From assembly GCA_946887385.1 (NCBI GenBank), contig CAMPKU010000070.1, forward strand, positions 1 through 17,463: a stretch of DNA of 17,463 nt, in the 5' to 3' direction. The notes under the pieces are model-generated. The model ran no database searches. It was not told where the DNA came from and saw only the letters and a list, made by a program, of their open reading frames with translations. The position numbers and the translations under genes are program-made. The DNA is from an uncultured Gammaproteobacteria bacterium (GTDB lineage Bacteria; Pseudomonadota; Gammaproteobacteria; Rariloculales; Rariloculaceae). Below are positions 6,333 to 13,044 of the stretch, piece by piece (the first letter of the stretch is position 1; every line of letters begins with the position of its first letter).

Positions 6333-8711
6333 TCAATCGTCTCGTAGCACCCGCATCGGCTCGACGCGCGTGGCACGAATGGCAGGCACCAAGGCGGCCG
6401 CGCCCGCGACGGCAACGACGAGCACGACCACGCTTAAAAGTGTGACCGGATCCGAAGGCGTTACACCGTACAGCAAGCCGGACAGCGTTCGCGCGAACGC
6501 ATACGACAGGGTAATGCCTGCGACGCACGCGATGCCGACGACGCGGAACACTTTGCCGAGGAACTGCGCGAGGATCGCACGGGAAAGCGCGCCGAGCGCG
6601 ACGCGTAGTCCTACCTCGCGCCGCTGTAGGCTCACGACGTAACTCAGCGTGCCGTAGATGCCAAGGCACGTCAGACCGAGCGACGCGGCCGCCACAACCG
6701 TCAACAACCAAGTTCGCATGCGCTGCGCGGCGTAGACGTCGCCGATGCGCCGGTCGAGCGGCGCAAAGTCGTACACGGACCGCAGCGGCTCGAGCTCGTT
6801 CAGTCTCGCGCGCACCGTTGCGATCGCAGTCGACGGGTCACCGGCCATACGCACGAAAAACTGCGGAAACGGCGTTGGCGCGCTGTTGCAGAAATACACG
6901 ACGGGAACCGGTGGCAACAACATGTCGCGCTCACGCACATCGGCAACGACGCCGGTGATCCTGCTCGGCGTATTGTCCGCGAACTGGAGGCCGAGCACCG
7001 AGCGCTGCGGGAAATAGCGCTCGACGAACGCGCGGTTCACGACGGCGTTCGACGTGTCCGTGTCGGTCTGCCGGCACAACTCACCCGCGATCAGCGGAAT
7101 GCCGAGCGTTGTGAAGTAGCTCGGGGATACGGTGCGGGTCTCGGCCAATACGCGAGGCTCGGAGGAGGGCGCCCCGAGCACGGTGACTTCCGTCTCGAAT
7201 CCTGCTCCCACACCCGGCAACCCGGACGAAGTCCCGGCGTTCTCCACTCCCGGAAGCGCCGTGAGCTCCTCGAGCGTGCGATTGATGCGCTGGATGACGC
7301 CCGGATAGTCGCGCGTTTCAGCGTAGCTGCCGCTCACGCGAAACGTGAGTACGCGCTCGGCATCGAAGCCGAGATCGATGCGGTTCACGGCATCGAAGCT
7401 GCGCAGCAGCAGGCCGGCTCCCGCGAGCAGCGCAACCGTCAATGCCACCTGAACACCGACGAGGCTCCAGTTCGCGGACTGTTTCGACGAGACATGAGCG
7501 CGCCCGACCGACGTGCGCGTCTGCTTGAGCGCCGGCACGAGGCCACACAACGCCGTCACGAGGACGGCTATGGCGGCACTGAAGAGGGCGGTGTTCGAGT
7601 CGAGCGATAGCTCCGCGAATCGCGGCAGATCCGCTCCGGCCCGTGCCACGAGCGCCACACCGCCGTAGGCCAAGACGAGGCCGGCGCCCGCGCCTGCAAA
7701 GACGAGCACTCCCGTCTCGGCGAGCTGCTGCGAGATCACGCGTGCGCGCGACGCGCCGAGCGAGAAGCGGATCGCGACGTCGCGCTCGCGCTGTGTGGCG
7801 CGCGCGAGCAGCAACGCCGTGATATTCGTGCACGCGATCAGAAGCAGCAGTGAGACGGCGCCGAACAGCAACCACAGCGAGCCGCTGATCGGGCCGACAA
7901 CGGTGTCCTTGTGAGGAACGGCCACGATCACTAGATCCGCGTCGCTTTGCGGATATTGCTCGGCCAGTTGCCGCTGCACCGTCGCGAGCTCGGCGCGCGC
8001 CTGCTCGAGCGTGACGCCGGGGGCCAGCCGGGCGACGACACCGGAAAACCAGCCGTTGAATCGCGCCTCCGGCCAAGAGATCTGGACGAACGCGGGCATC
8101 CAAACGTCTACGGAGCGGTCGACGTGCGCGAAGCTCTGCGGCATCACGCCGACGATCGCGGTCGGCCGACCGTCGATGACGATGACCTTGCCCGTGAGCT
8201 CGGGATCGGCGCCCATTCGCTCCCGCCAATATCGCTCGCTGACGAGCGCGGCCGGCGGCCCACCGAAGCGCTGCTCCTCGTCCGTGAACCCGCGCCCGAG
8301 GGCGGGTGCGATGCGCCAAAGATCGAAGAACCCCGGCGTAACCGTGGCTCGGCGAAAGCGCTCTGGACGATCGCCGCTCGTGTCCGTGGCGTCCTCCGTG
8401 TAGTAGGTGGCGAACGCTTCGAAGCTCGAGGTGCGCTCGATCCAATCGCGCAACCGTATCGGCGGAATGCTGACGGCGCCGCCCGTGGTTCGCTCGTGGC
8501 TAAAGCGAACGAGCCGATCGGCTTCATCAAACGGTAGCGGCCGCAGCAGCACCGCATCGACGATCGAGAACACCGTGCTCGTCGCGCCGATGGTCGCCGC
8601 CAAGGTCAGGGCCACCGTGAAGCTGAAGCCCCGCGACCGGGTCAGCACGCGCGCCGCCTGACGCATGGCCAACAGAAAACCCGCCACTGACGGCCATGTA
8701 AAGGCGCGCAC
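6333..8711 (-). CDS. ADOP/MacB-like FtsX-domain permease, short form without prefix domain
   Basis: This 792-residue inner-membrane protein has the duplicated FtsX/MacB layout. TM1 is at about 31-54, followed by a large periplasmic domain (about 60-270) and a first TM group at about 277-301, 332-356 and 374-394. A further TM is at 416-437, followed by a second periplasmic domain (about 440-660) and a last TM group at about 667-690, 716-740 and 756-779. The GATSTVFSIVDAVLLRPLPF opening and the REVGLRVALGA motif before the last helices are typical of ADOP-type permeases. It starts almost directly at TM1 and so lacks the cytoplasmic prefix domain of the two permeases at 10293-15801. GTG is chosen as start because AGGAGGGG stands 5-6 nt upstream. 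No ATPase gene adjoins it; the substrate is unknown. Confidence 0.85.
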   Translation of the reverse strand: MRAFTWPSVAGFLLAMRQAARVLTRSRGFSFTVALTLAATIGATSTVFSIVDAVLLRPLPFDEADRLVRFSHERTTGGAVSIPPIRLRDWIERTSSFEAFATYYTEDATDTSGDRPERFRRATVTPGFFDLWRIAPALGRGFTDEEQRFGGPPAALVSERYWRERMGADPELTGKVIVIDGRPTAIVGVMPQSFAHVDRSVDVWMPAFVQISWPEARFNGWFSGVVARLAPGVTLEQARAELATVQRQLAEQYPQSDADLVIVAVPHKDTVVGPISGSLWLLFGAVSLLLLIACTNITALLLARATQRERDVAIRFSLGASRARVISQQLAETGVLVFAGAGAGLVLAYGGVALVARAGADLPRFAELSLDSNTALFSAAIAVLVTALCGLVPALKQTRTSVGRAHVSSKQSANWSLVGVQVALTVALLAGAGLLLRSFDAVNRIDLGFDAERVLTFRVSGSYAETRDYPGVIQRINRTLEELTALPGVENAGTSSGLPGVGAGFETEVTVLGAPSSEPRVLAETRTVSPSYFTTLGIPLIAGELCRQTDTDTSNAVVNRAFVERYFPQRSVLGLQFADNTPSRITGVVADVRERDMLLPPVPVVYFCNSAPTPFPQFFVRMAGDPSTAIATVRARLNELEPLRSVYDFAPLDRRIGDVYAAQRMRTWLLTVVAAASLGLTCLGIYGTLSYVVSLQRREVGLRVALGALSRAILAQFLGKVFRVVGIACVAGITLSYAFARTLSGLLYGVTPSDPVTLLSVVVLVVAVAGAAALVPAIRATRVEPMRVLRDD

Positions 8712-8818
8712 AACCCCTCCTAACGGTGAGCTCGCTAGTCATGACGCGGTAGGCGCTACTGCGGTTACACGTGGTTGGTTGGATGAACGGGCGGCCCAGC
8801 GTTCGACGGGCGTCTTTT

Positions 8819-9331
8819 TCAGCTGACGCCTGCGAGAGCCTCGGCGAGCCAGCGGATCATCGCAAACGCGGCGATGCCCAAGACAACCATGAACACAATG
8901 GCGCCCGCAGACCATGCGGCGACGACGGCGCGACTCTGGCGCCGCGCGGCCGTAGGCGCGCTTTGAAATTGCTGCATGAGCCGGATGTTGCGCTGGTTGG
9001 CCTTCCATGCGGCATCGAACAAATCGCCAACGATGGGCACGAGCCCGATGATGGCTTCGAGCCCGACATTGATGGCCATCCTCGCCAAGGCGCTGGTGGG
9101 AAGGCCGCGCGCAGCAGCAACCGCGATGATGTAGCTCGACAGCAATGTGCCGATGAGATCGCCGACGCCCGGGACCAGCCCGATCAGTGCATCGAAGCCG
9201 ATTCGGAAGCGCGTACCCGGCACCGTAATCGCATTGTCGAGCCACCACGCCAAGCGCTCGACACCGGTTCGCTGCTCTCTCGGCGAAGCGGCGCTCCAAT
9301 GTTCGGTCGTAGGGAGTGAGCTACGGTCCAT
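8819..9331 (-). CDS. DUF4112 membrane protein
   Basis: This protein of about 170 residues belongs to DUF4112 (PF13430), small membrane proteins of unknown function. The signature is VERLAWWLDNAI, then FRIGFDALIGLVPGVGDLIG and the related GLEAIIGLVPIVGDLFDAAW, each next to a hydrophobic segment. A final membrane helix lies near the C-terminus (AAWSAGAIVFMVVLGIAAF). The start is uncertain. The ATG at 9331 gives the usual short leader before the domain but has no clear ribosome-binding site. The frame remains open to an ATG at 9448, which overlaps the start codon of the divergent acidic gene (shared CATG). It lies 107 nt upstream of the short-form permease on the same strand. Confidence 0.8.
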   Translation of the reverse strand: MDRSSLPTTEHWSAASPREQRTGVERLAWWLDNAITVPGTRFRIGFDALIGLVPGVGDLIGTLLSSYIIAVAAARGLPTSALARMAINVGLEAIIGLVPIVGDLFDAAWKANQRNIRLMQQFQSAPTAARRQSRAVVAAWSAGAIVFMVVLGIAAFAMIRWLAEALAGVS

Positions 9332-9364
9332 GCCCGGTGTTTGCAAGAGTTGCGCCAGCGTTGA

Positions 9365-9396
9365 GTGAGCCGTCGTTGCTCGTGCTTGTGGCTCAC
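9365..9396. promoter_or_regulatory. Inverted repeat in the divergent DUF4112/acidic-protein spacer
   Basis: GTGAGCC (9365-9371) and GGCTCAC (9390-9396) are exact 7-bp inverted repeats separated by 18 nt, in the gap between the DUF4112 start (9331) and the acidic gene (9447). The octamer CATCAGGA also occurs twice downstream (9403-9410 and 9431-9438), the second copy forming the acidic gene's ribosome-binding site. A regulator site is possible; no promoter hexamers were assigned. Confidence 0.4.
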
Positions 9397-9446
9397 GTTT
9401 TGCATCAGGAACGGCTGCTTTCCAAATACCCATCAGGAGTTGACAC

Positions 9447-9641
9447 ATGCCGCCGATGACCAGTGAGCCCGGGAAGCGTCAGGATCCTTATGACCCCCAC
9501 ACGGGTGCTACGGGCAACGATGAGCCGGAAGAGAGTGAAGACCTCGAGGACGATGACGAGTACGACGACGACGAAGAAGAAGAAGAAGAAGAAGAAGACG
9601 AAGACGAGATCGAATCGGATGGAGAGGAGCTCGGCGGCTAG
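9447..9641 (+). CDS. Small, extremely acidic protein with an eight-Glu run
   Basis: This is a 64-residue ORF. By count 33 residues are Asp or Glu and only two are Lys or Arg, giving a net charge near -31. Residues 43-50 are eight consecutive Glu, encoded by an unbroken (GAA)8. It has no signal peptide, membrane segment or cysteine and is almost certainly disordered. An AGGAG ribosome-binding site stands 7 nt before the ATG, which argues for real translation. It starts divergently from the DUF4112 gene and is followed after 39 nt by another small ORF with its own ribosome-binding site. The role is unknown; nucleic-acid mimicry, cation binding or chaperoning of a basic partner are guesses. Confidence 0.6.
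   Translation: MPPMTSEPGKRQDPYDPHTGATGNDEPEESEDLEDDDEYDDDEEEEEEEEDEDEIESDGEELGG
9573..9596 (+). repeat. (GAA)8 trinucleotide microsatellite
   Basis: Eight perfect GAA codons in a row encode Glu43-Glu50 of the small acidic protein. A perfect A-rich triplet run stands out in such GC-rich DNA. Length change by slippage would keep frame and alter only the number of Glu residues. Confidence 0.9.
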
Positions 9642-9680
9642 CGAGGTACGGAACGGACCGCCGTAATACGGGAGCAACGC

Positions 9681-9845
9681 ATGCCAAGGAACAAACCAAG
9701 CGACAAGAAGCGCCGCGACCCTATCAAACCGCTGGCCGAGCGCTCCGGAGAGCGCTCGTCGCCTGGGAGCGGTGAGGATGAAGACCACGGTGGCGCCGCC
9801 GATCTTCAGCCCGCCGACGTCGAGCAAGGCGACCCTGCTCGCTAA
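9681..9845 (+). CDS. Small charge-polarised protein (54 residues)
   Basis: This short ORF starts MPRNKPSDKKRRDP and ends GDPAR before TAA. A GGGAG ribosome-binding site stands 6 nt upstream of the ATG, an arrangement better than that of several large genes nearby. The first 25 residues hold nine basic side chains, while the last 29 hold eight acidic and one basic. It has no Cys, Trp or membrane segment and is probably disordered. It follows the acidic 64-residue ORF by 39 nt on the same strand, so the two are likely co-transcribed. I do not recognise a family. The basic N-terminus could contact nucleic acid or the acidic neighbour, but that is inference. Confidence 0.5.
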   Translation: MPRNKPSDKKRRDPIKPLAERSGERSSPGSGEDEDHGGAADLQPADVEQGDPAR

Positions 9846-9911
9846 TGAGCTCTTAGACGCGAGACGCCCGCGGCCGTAGCGTTGCCGGAGCGCGCCGTGC
9901 GGCGGGCGGAA

Positions 9912-9940
9912 TTGACCGTCGATATCTGCCATCATACTAT
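9912..9940 (+). promoter_or_regulatory. Sigma-70-type promoter of padR, predicted leaderless
   Basis: A TTGACC -35 box (9912-9917, 5 of 6 to consensus) and a TACTAT -10 box (9935-9940, 4 of 6) are separated by exactly 17 nt. Counting about 7 nt from the -10 end puts the transcript start on the A of the padR ATG at 9947. No ribosome-binding site stands before that ATG, which fits a leaderless mRNA. Confidence 0.65.
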
Positions 9941-9956
9941 CTGTCTATGGCAGACA
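9925..9956 (+). promoter_or_regulatory. Probable PadR autoregulatory operator
   Basis: TCTGCCAT (9925-9932) and ATGGCAGA (9947-9954) are an exact 8-bp inverted repeat with a 14-nt spacer. Nested within it, TGTCT (9942-9946) and AGACA (9952-9956) form a second inverted repeat. The site covers the -10 box and the first codons of padR, so a bound dimer would block RNA polymerase. PadR family proteins commonly repress their own operons; binding here is inferred from position. Confidence 0.55.
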
Positions 9957-10300
9957 TAGACACGCGCGCGCTCGACCGCGAGCTAAAGAAGGGCTCCGCC
10001 GAGTTGCTGATCCTCTCGTTGCTCGAGGCGCAGCCCCGCCACGGCTACGAGCTCAGTAAGTTGATCCACATCCGCTCCGGCGGGCTCATGACGTTCCACA
10101 TCGATTCGCTGTATCCGCTGCTGTATCGGCTGGAGGAACGAGGTTGGATCAAAGGAACGTGGGTCGAGAAACCCGGCGAGCGGCGGCGCCGGTTCTACAA
10201 AGTCACGGCCCAAGGCCGTCGCGTGCTCGCCGCGCAGCTCGAGACTTGGGAAACGTTCGTCGAAGCCGTACGCAGGATCACGGGAGCGGAGCATGCATGA
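9947..10300 (+). CDS. PadR-family transcriptional regulator of the permease operon
   Basis: This 117-residue protein is a single winged-helix PadR regulator of the small type. It shows KKGSAELLILSLLEAQPRHG, then YELSKLI, FHIDSLYPLLYRLEERGWI (the recognition helix region) and a wing with GERRRRFYKVTAQGRRVL. The C-terminal helix (from about residue 95) should mediate dimerisation. Small PadR genes directly upstream of ADOP permeases are a known arrangement in Acidobacteria. Here padR overlaps the first permease by 8 nt (ATGCATGA), so translation is likely coupled. The signal it senses is unknown. A promoter and palindrome at its start suggest autorepression. Confidence 0.92.
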   Translation: MADIDTRALDRELKKGSAELLILSLLEAQPRHGYELSKLIHIRSGGLMTFHIDSLYPLLYRLEERGWIKGTWVEKPGERRRRFYKVTAQGRRVLAAQLETWETFVEAVRRITGAEHA

Positions 10301-13031
10301 CTGGCAGAGCGAAGTGCGCGCGCGGCTCAAGCCGCTGCGGCTGAGGCCGGAGCGCGAGGCCGACATCGTCGACGAGATCGCACAGCACCTCGCCGAACGC
10401 TATCGCGAGGCGACGCAAGGCGGCGCATCGCCGGAAGAGGCCACACGCATCGCGCTCGCGCAGTTCCGCGCCGGCAACGTGCTCGCCCAGCGCATCGCCG
10501 CGTTGCGCCAAGCGCGTGCGCCGGCCTCCGTCACAGCGGGCGCCTCGACGGGCCGCCTGTTCGCGGATCTGAAGCAAGACCTGCGGTACGCAGCGCGCGC
10601 GTTCGCCAAGCAGCCAGGCTTCGCCGCCACGGCCGTGCTGATCATTGCGTTAGGCATTGGCGCCACGACGGCGATCTTCAGCGTCGTCAACGCCGTCCTG
10701 ATCAAGCCGCTTCCGTATCCAGAAGCGGACCGCGTCGTGACGGTCACGCACTCGGCCGTGTTCGGCAACGTGCGTGGCGACGGCTTCCCGTTCTCGCCGC
10801 AGATGTTGGAGATATACACCGCGAACGACCAGGCCTTCGAGGAATTGGGGATGTATCGGTTCGGCCAGGCCGCAATCACCGGGCTCGGGGATGCCGAACG
10901 GGGCAACACGTTGCTCGTGACGGCCAGCGCGCTGCGAGCTCTGAACGTTCAACCGTCAGTCGGCCGATGGTTTTCGCGCGACGACGATCAGCCGGGCGCC
11001 GCGGAGACCGCGATCTTGAGCAACGGCTACTGGCAGCGCCGCTTCGGCGCAGATCCGAGCGTGATTGGGAGCGCGATCACAGTCGACGGCAGGCCGCGCG
11101 AGGTGATCGGGGTGATGCCCGCTCGCTTCGCGCTGCTCGACTCTCCGACGGACTTGATTCTGCCCATGCGCATCAATATGGCGCAGCCTCCTCCGGACTT
11201 CTGCTGCCGTGCCCTGGGGAGGCTGAAGCGCGGCATCACGGCGGCCGACGCCAATGCTGATGTCGACCGCATGCTGCCCATCTACCTCGAACGATACATG
11301 CGTCCTGCCGGAGGAGCTCAAGCGGACGCGCTTCAGCTCAGGGCGGCGGTGCGCCCCCTCAAAGAGGACGTAGTGCGCGACGTGGGCCAGGTTCTGTGGG
11401 TTCTGCTCGGGAGCATCAGTCTTCTGCTGTTCATCGGCTGCGCCAATGTTGCGAATCTGTTGCTGATTCGGGCCGAAACACGCGCGCCAGAGCTTGCGCT
11501 CCGCACGGCGCTGGGGGCGGGACTGGGCCGGCTCGCGCGCGGGCTGATGGTGGAGAGCCTGACGCTCAGCGTAATTGGTGGGCTGATCGGTGTTGTGGTG
11601 GCCTACGGCGGCCTGCGGCTGTTGCTCGCTTTCCCGCCGACGAACTTGCCGCGACTGAACGAGATCGCGATCGATCTGCCGGTGCTCGGCTTTGCCTTGG
11701 GTCTATCGGTGCTTTCGGGATTGCTGTTCGGGCTCGTGCCGATCGTGCGAGTCGCAGGGCGGCGGTTGTCGAATCTCGGCGGCGCCGTTCGCGGCGGCGG
11801 GCGATGGGCGAGTGCGGGCAAGCATCAGTATCGTTCACAGAACGCTTTGGTGGTGGCGCAGGTCGCCCTGGCGCTGGTCCTGCTGGTGAGCTCCGGTTTG
11901 ATGATTCGCACGTTTCAAAACCTGCGCAGCGTGGAGCCAGGGTTCACCGATGCAGCTACCGTGCAAACGGTGCGGCTCTCCCTGCCGGCATCGATGGATG
12001 CGGAAAGCATGGTGCGCACGCAAGAGCAAATTCTCGAGCGGTTGGCAGGGATGCCCGGCATTGCCTCGGCCGCTTACGCCGATTCGCTGCCGATGGAGGG
12101 CGCGACTAACGCCATCGTCGCCGCGGAGGACGAGCAGTACGAAAGCGGTCAGCTGCCTCCGACTCGGAGAATCATGTCGATCTCACCCGGATTGCTTCAG
12201 ACCGTGGGTACGCCGCTACTCGCCGGGCGCGACTTCGATTGGACGGAGCTTCACGACCAACGCAACGTGGCTCTTGTATCCGAAAGCTTCGCCCGCGAGA
12301 CCTGGAGCTCCGTCGAGGGCGCGCTAGGGAAACGCCTCCGTGTGGGAACGGACGGACCGTGGCAAGAGATCATCGGAGTCGTCGCCGACACTTTCCACGA
12401 TGGCGTCGATCGGCCGGCGCCCCCGACCGTCTACTGGCCAGCACGCGCGCATCCGTTCGTCGCGGGCGGAACGTTCACTCCGCAGTCCGTTGCCTTCGCG
12501 CTCCGCAGTGAGAGAACCAGCACGGAGAGTATGCTCGCCGACGTTCGACGGGTCGTGGCCGAGGTGACACCGGATATTCCGATCTCCCAAATCGGCACGC
12601 TGGCGCAAATCTATCGCGATCACCGGTCGATGGCGCGAACCGCGTTTTCGCTGGCGCTGCTCGGCATCGCCGGCGCGACGGCGCTGCTGCTCAGCATCGT
12701 CGGCATCTATGGCGTGCTGGCCTATGCCGTCACGCAGCGCAGCCGCGAGGTTGGAATCCGCGTCGCGCTGGGCGCCGCGCCGAATGCCGTCAAGAGCATG
12801 TTCGTCTATCGCGGGATGATTCTATCGGGCATCGGAATCGTCATTGGGGCCGTGGCAGCGGCCGGGTTGACGCGATTGATGTCGTCGCAGTTGTTTGGCG
12901 TCACGCCCCTCGACATCGCCACTTTCGTGGCCGCGGCGGCGTTCTTGGCGGTGGCGGCTCTCTTCGCGTGTTATATCCCAGCTCGCCGCGCGACGACGAT
13001 CGATCCGATGGAAACGCTCAGGGCGGAGTAG
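10293..13031 (+). CDS. ADOP-family FtsX-domain permease, first of a tandem pair
   Basis: This 912-residue protein starts with a cytoplasmic helical prefix (about 1-75: READIVDEIAQHLAERYREA, SPEEATRIALAQFRAGNV), of the kind seen in permeases paired with PadR. TM1 follows at about 110-134, then a MacB-like periplasmic domain with an adjacent Cys304-Cys305 pair. TMs are at about 366-391, 417-442, 463-486 and 517-538. A second periplasmic domain and C-terminal TMs at about 785-811, 842-866 and 875-894 complete the duplicated FtsX layout. REVGIRVALGA precedes the penultimate helix, as in MacB-type permeases. No ATPase gene is adjacent, as expected for this orphan family, whose substrate is unknown. 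The ATG has GGAG upstream and overlaps padR. Confidence 0.92.
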   Translation: MHDWQSEVRARLKPLRLRPEREADIVDEIAQHLAERYREATQGGASPEEATRIALAQFRAGNVLAQRIAALRQARAPASVTAGASTGRLFADLKQDLRYAARAFAKQPGFAATAVLIIALGIGATTAIFSVVNAVLIKPLPYPEADRVVTVTHSAVFGNVRGDGFPFSPQMLEIYTANDQAFEELGMYRFGQAAITGLGDAERGNTLLVTASALRALNVQPSVGRWFSRDDDQPGAAETAILSNGYWQRRFGADPSVIGSAITVDGRPREVIGVMPARFALLDSPTDLILPMRINMAQPPPDFCCRALGRLKRGITAADANADVDRMLPIYLERYMRPAGGAQADALQLRAAVRPLKEDVVRDVGQVLWVLLGSISLLLFIGCANVANLLLIRAETRAPELALRTALGAGLGRLARGLMVESLTLSVIGGLIGVVVAYGGLRLLLAFPPTNLPRLNEIAIDLPVLGFALGLSVLSGLLFGLVPIVRVAGRRLSNLGGAVRGGGRWASAGKHQYRSQNALVVAQVALALVLLVSSGLMIRTFQNLRSVEPGFTDAATVQTVRLSLPASMDAESMVRTQEQILERLAGMPGIASAAYADSLPMEGATNAIVAAEDEQYESGQLPPTRRIMSISPGLLQTVGTPLLAGRDFDWTELHDQRNVALVSESFARETWSSVEGALGKRLRVGTDGPWQEIIGVVADTFHDGVDRPAPPTVYWPARAHPFVAGGTFTPQSVAFALRSERTSTESMLADVRRVVAEVTPDIPISQIGTLAQIYRDHRSMARTAFSLALLGIAGATALLLSIVGIYGVLAYAVTQRSREVGIRVALGAAPNAVKSMFVYRGMILSGIGIVIGAVAAAGLTRLMSSQLFGVTPLDIATFVAAAAFLAVAALFACYIPARRATTIDPMETLRAE
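11647..11698 (+). repeat. 52-bp sequence identical between the two tandem permease genes (copy 1)
   Basis: These 52 bases recur without change at 14411-14462. They encode PRLNEIAIDLPVLGFAL in both genes, including third-codon positions, and lie at the start of a membrane helix. They are part of a longer, imperfect repeat of about 2.75 kb formed by the two genes. Confidence 0.9.
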
Positions 13032-13044
13032 ACGGGAGCCCACC

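Noticed and set aside
9405..9935. A 176-residue minus-strand frame with an eight-Phe run and hydrophobic stretch.
   Set aside because: It is the complement of the acidic gene: the Phe run is (GAA)8 read backwards. The plus-strand frames have ribosome-binding sites and this one has none.
12895..13044. Upstream extension of the second tandem permease by 50 residues.
   Set aside because: It runs through the end of the first permease in another frame. The shared MHDWQSEV start and a GGGAG site fix the start at 13045.
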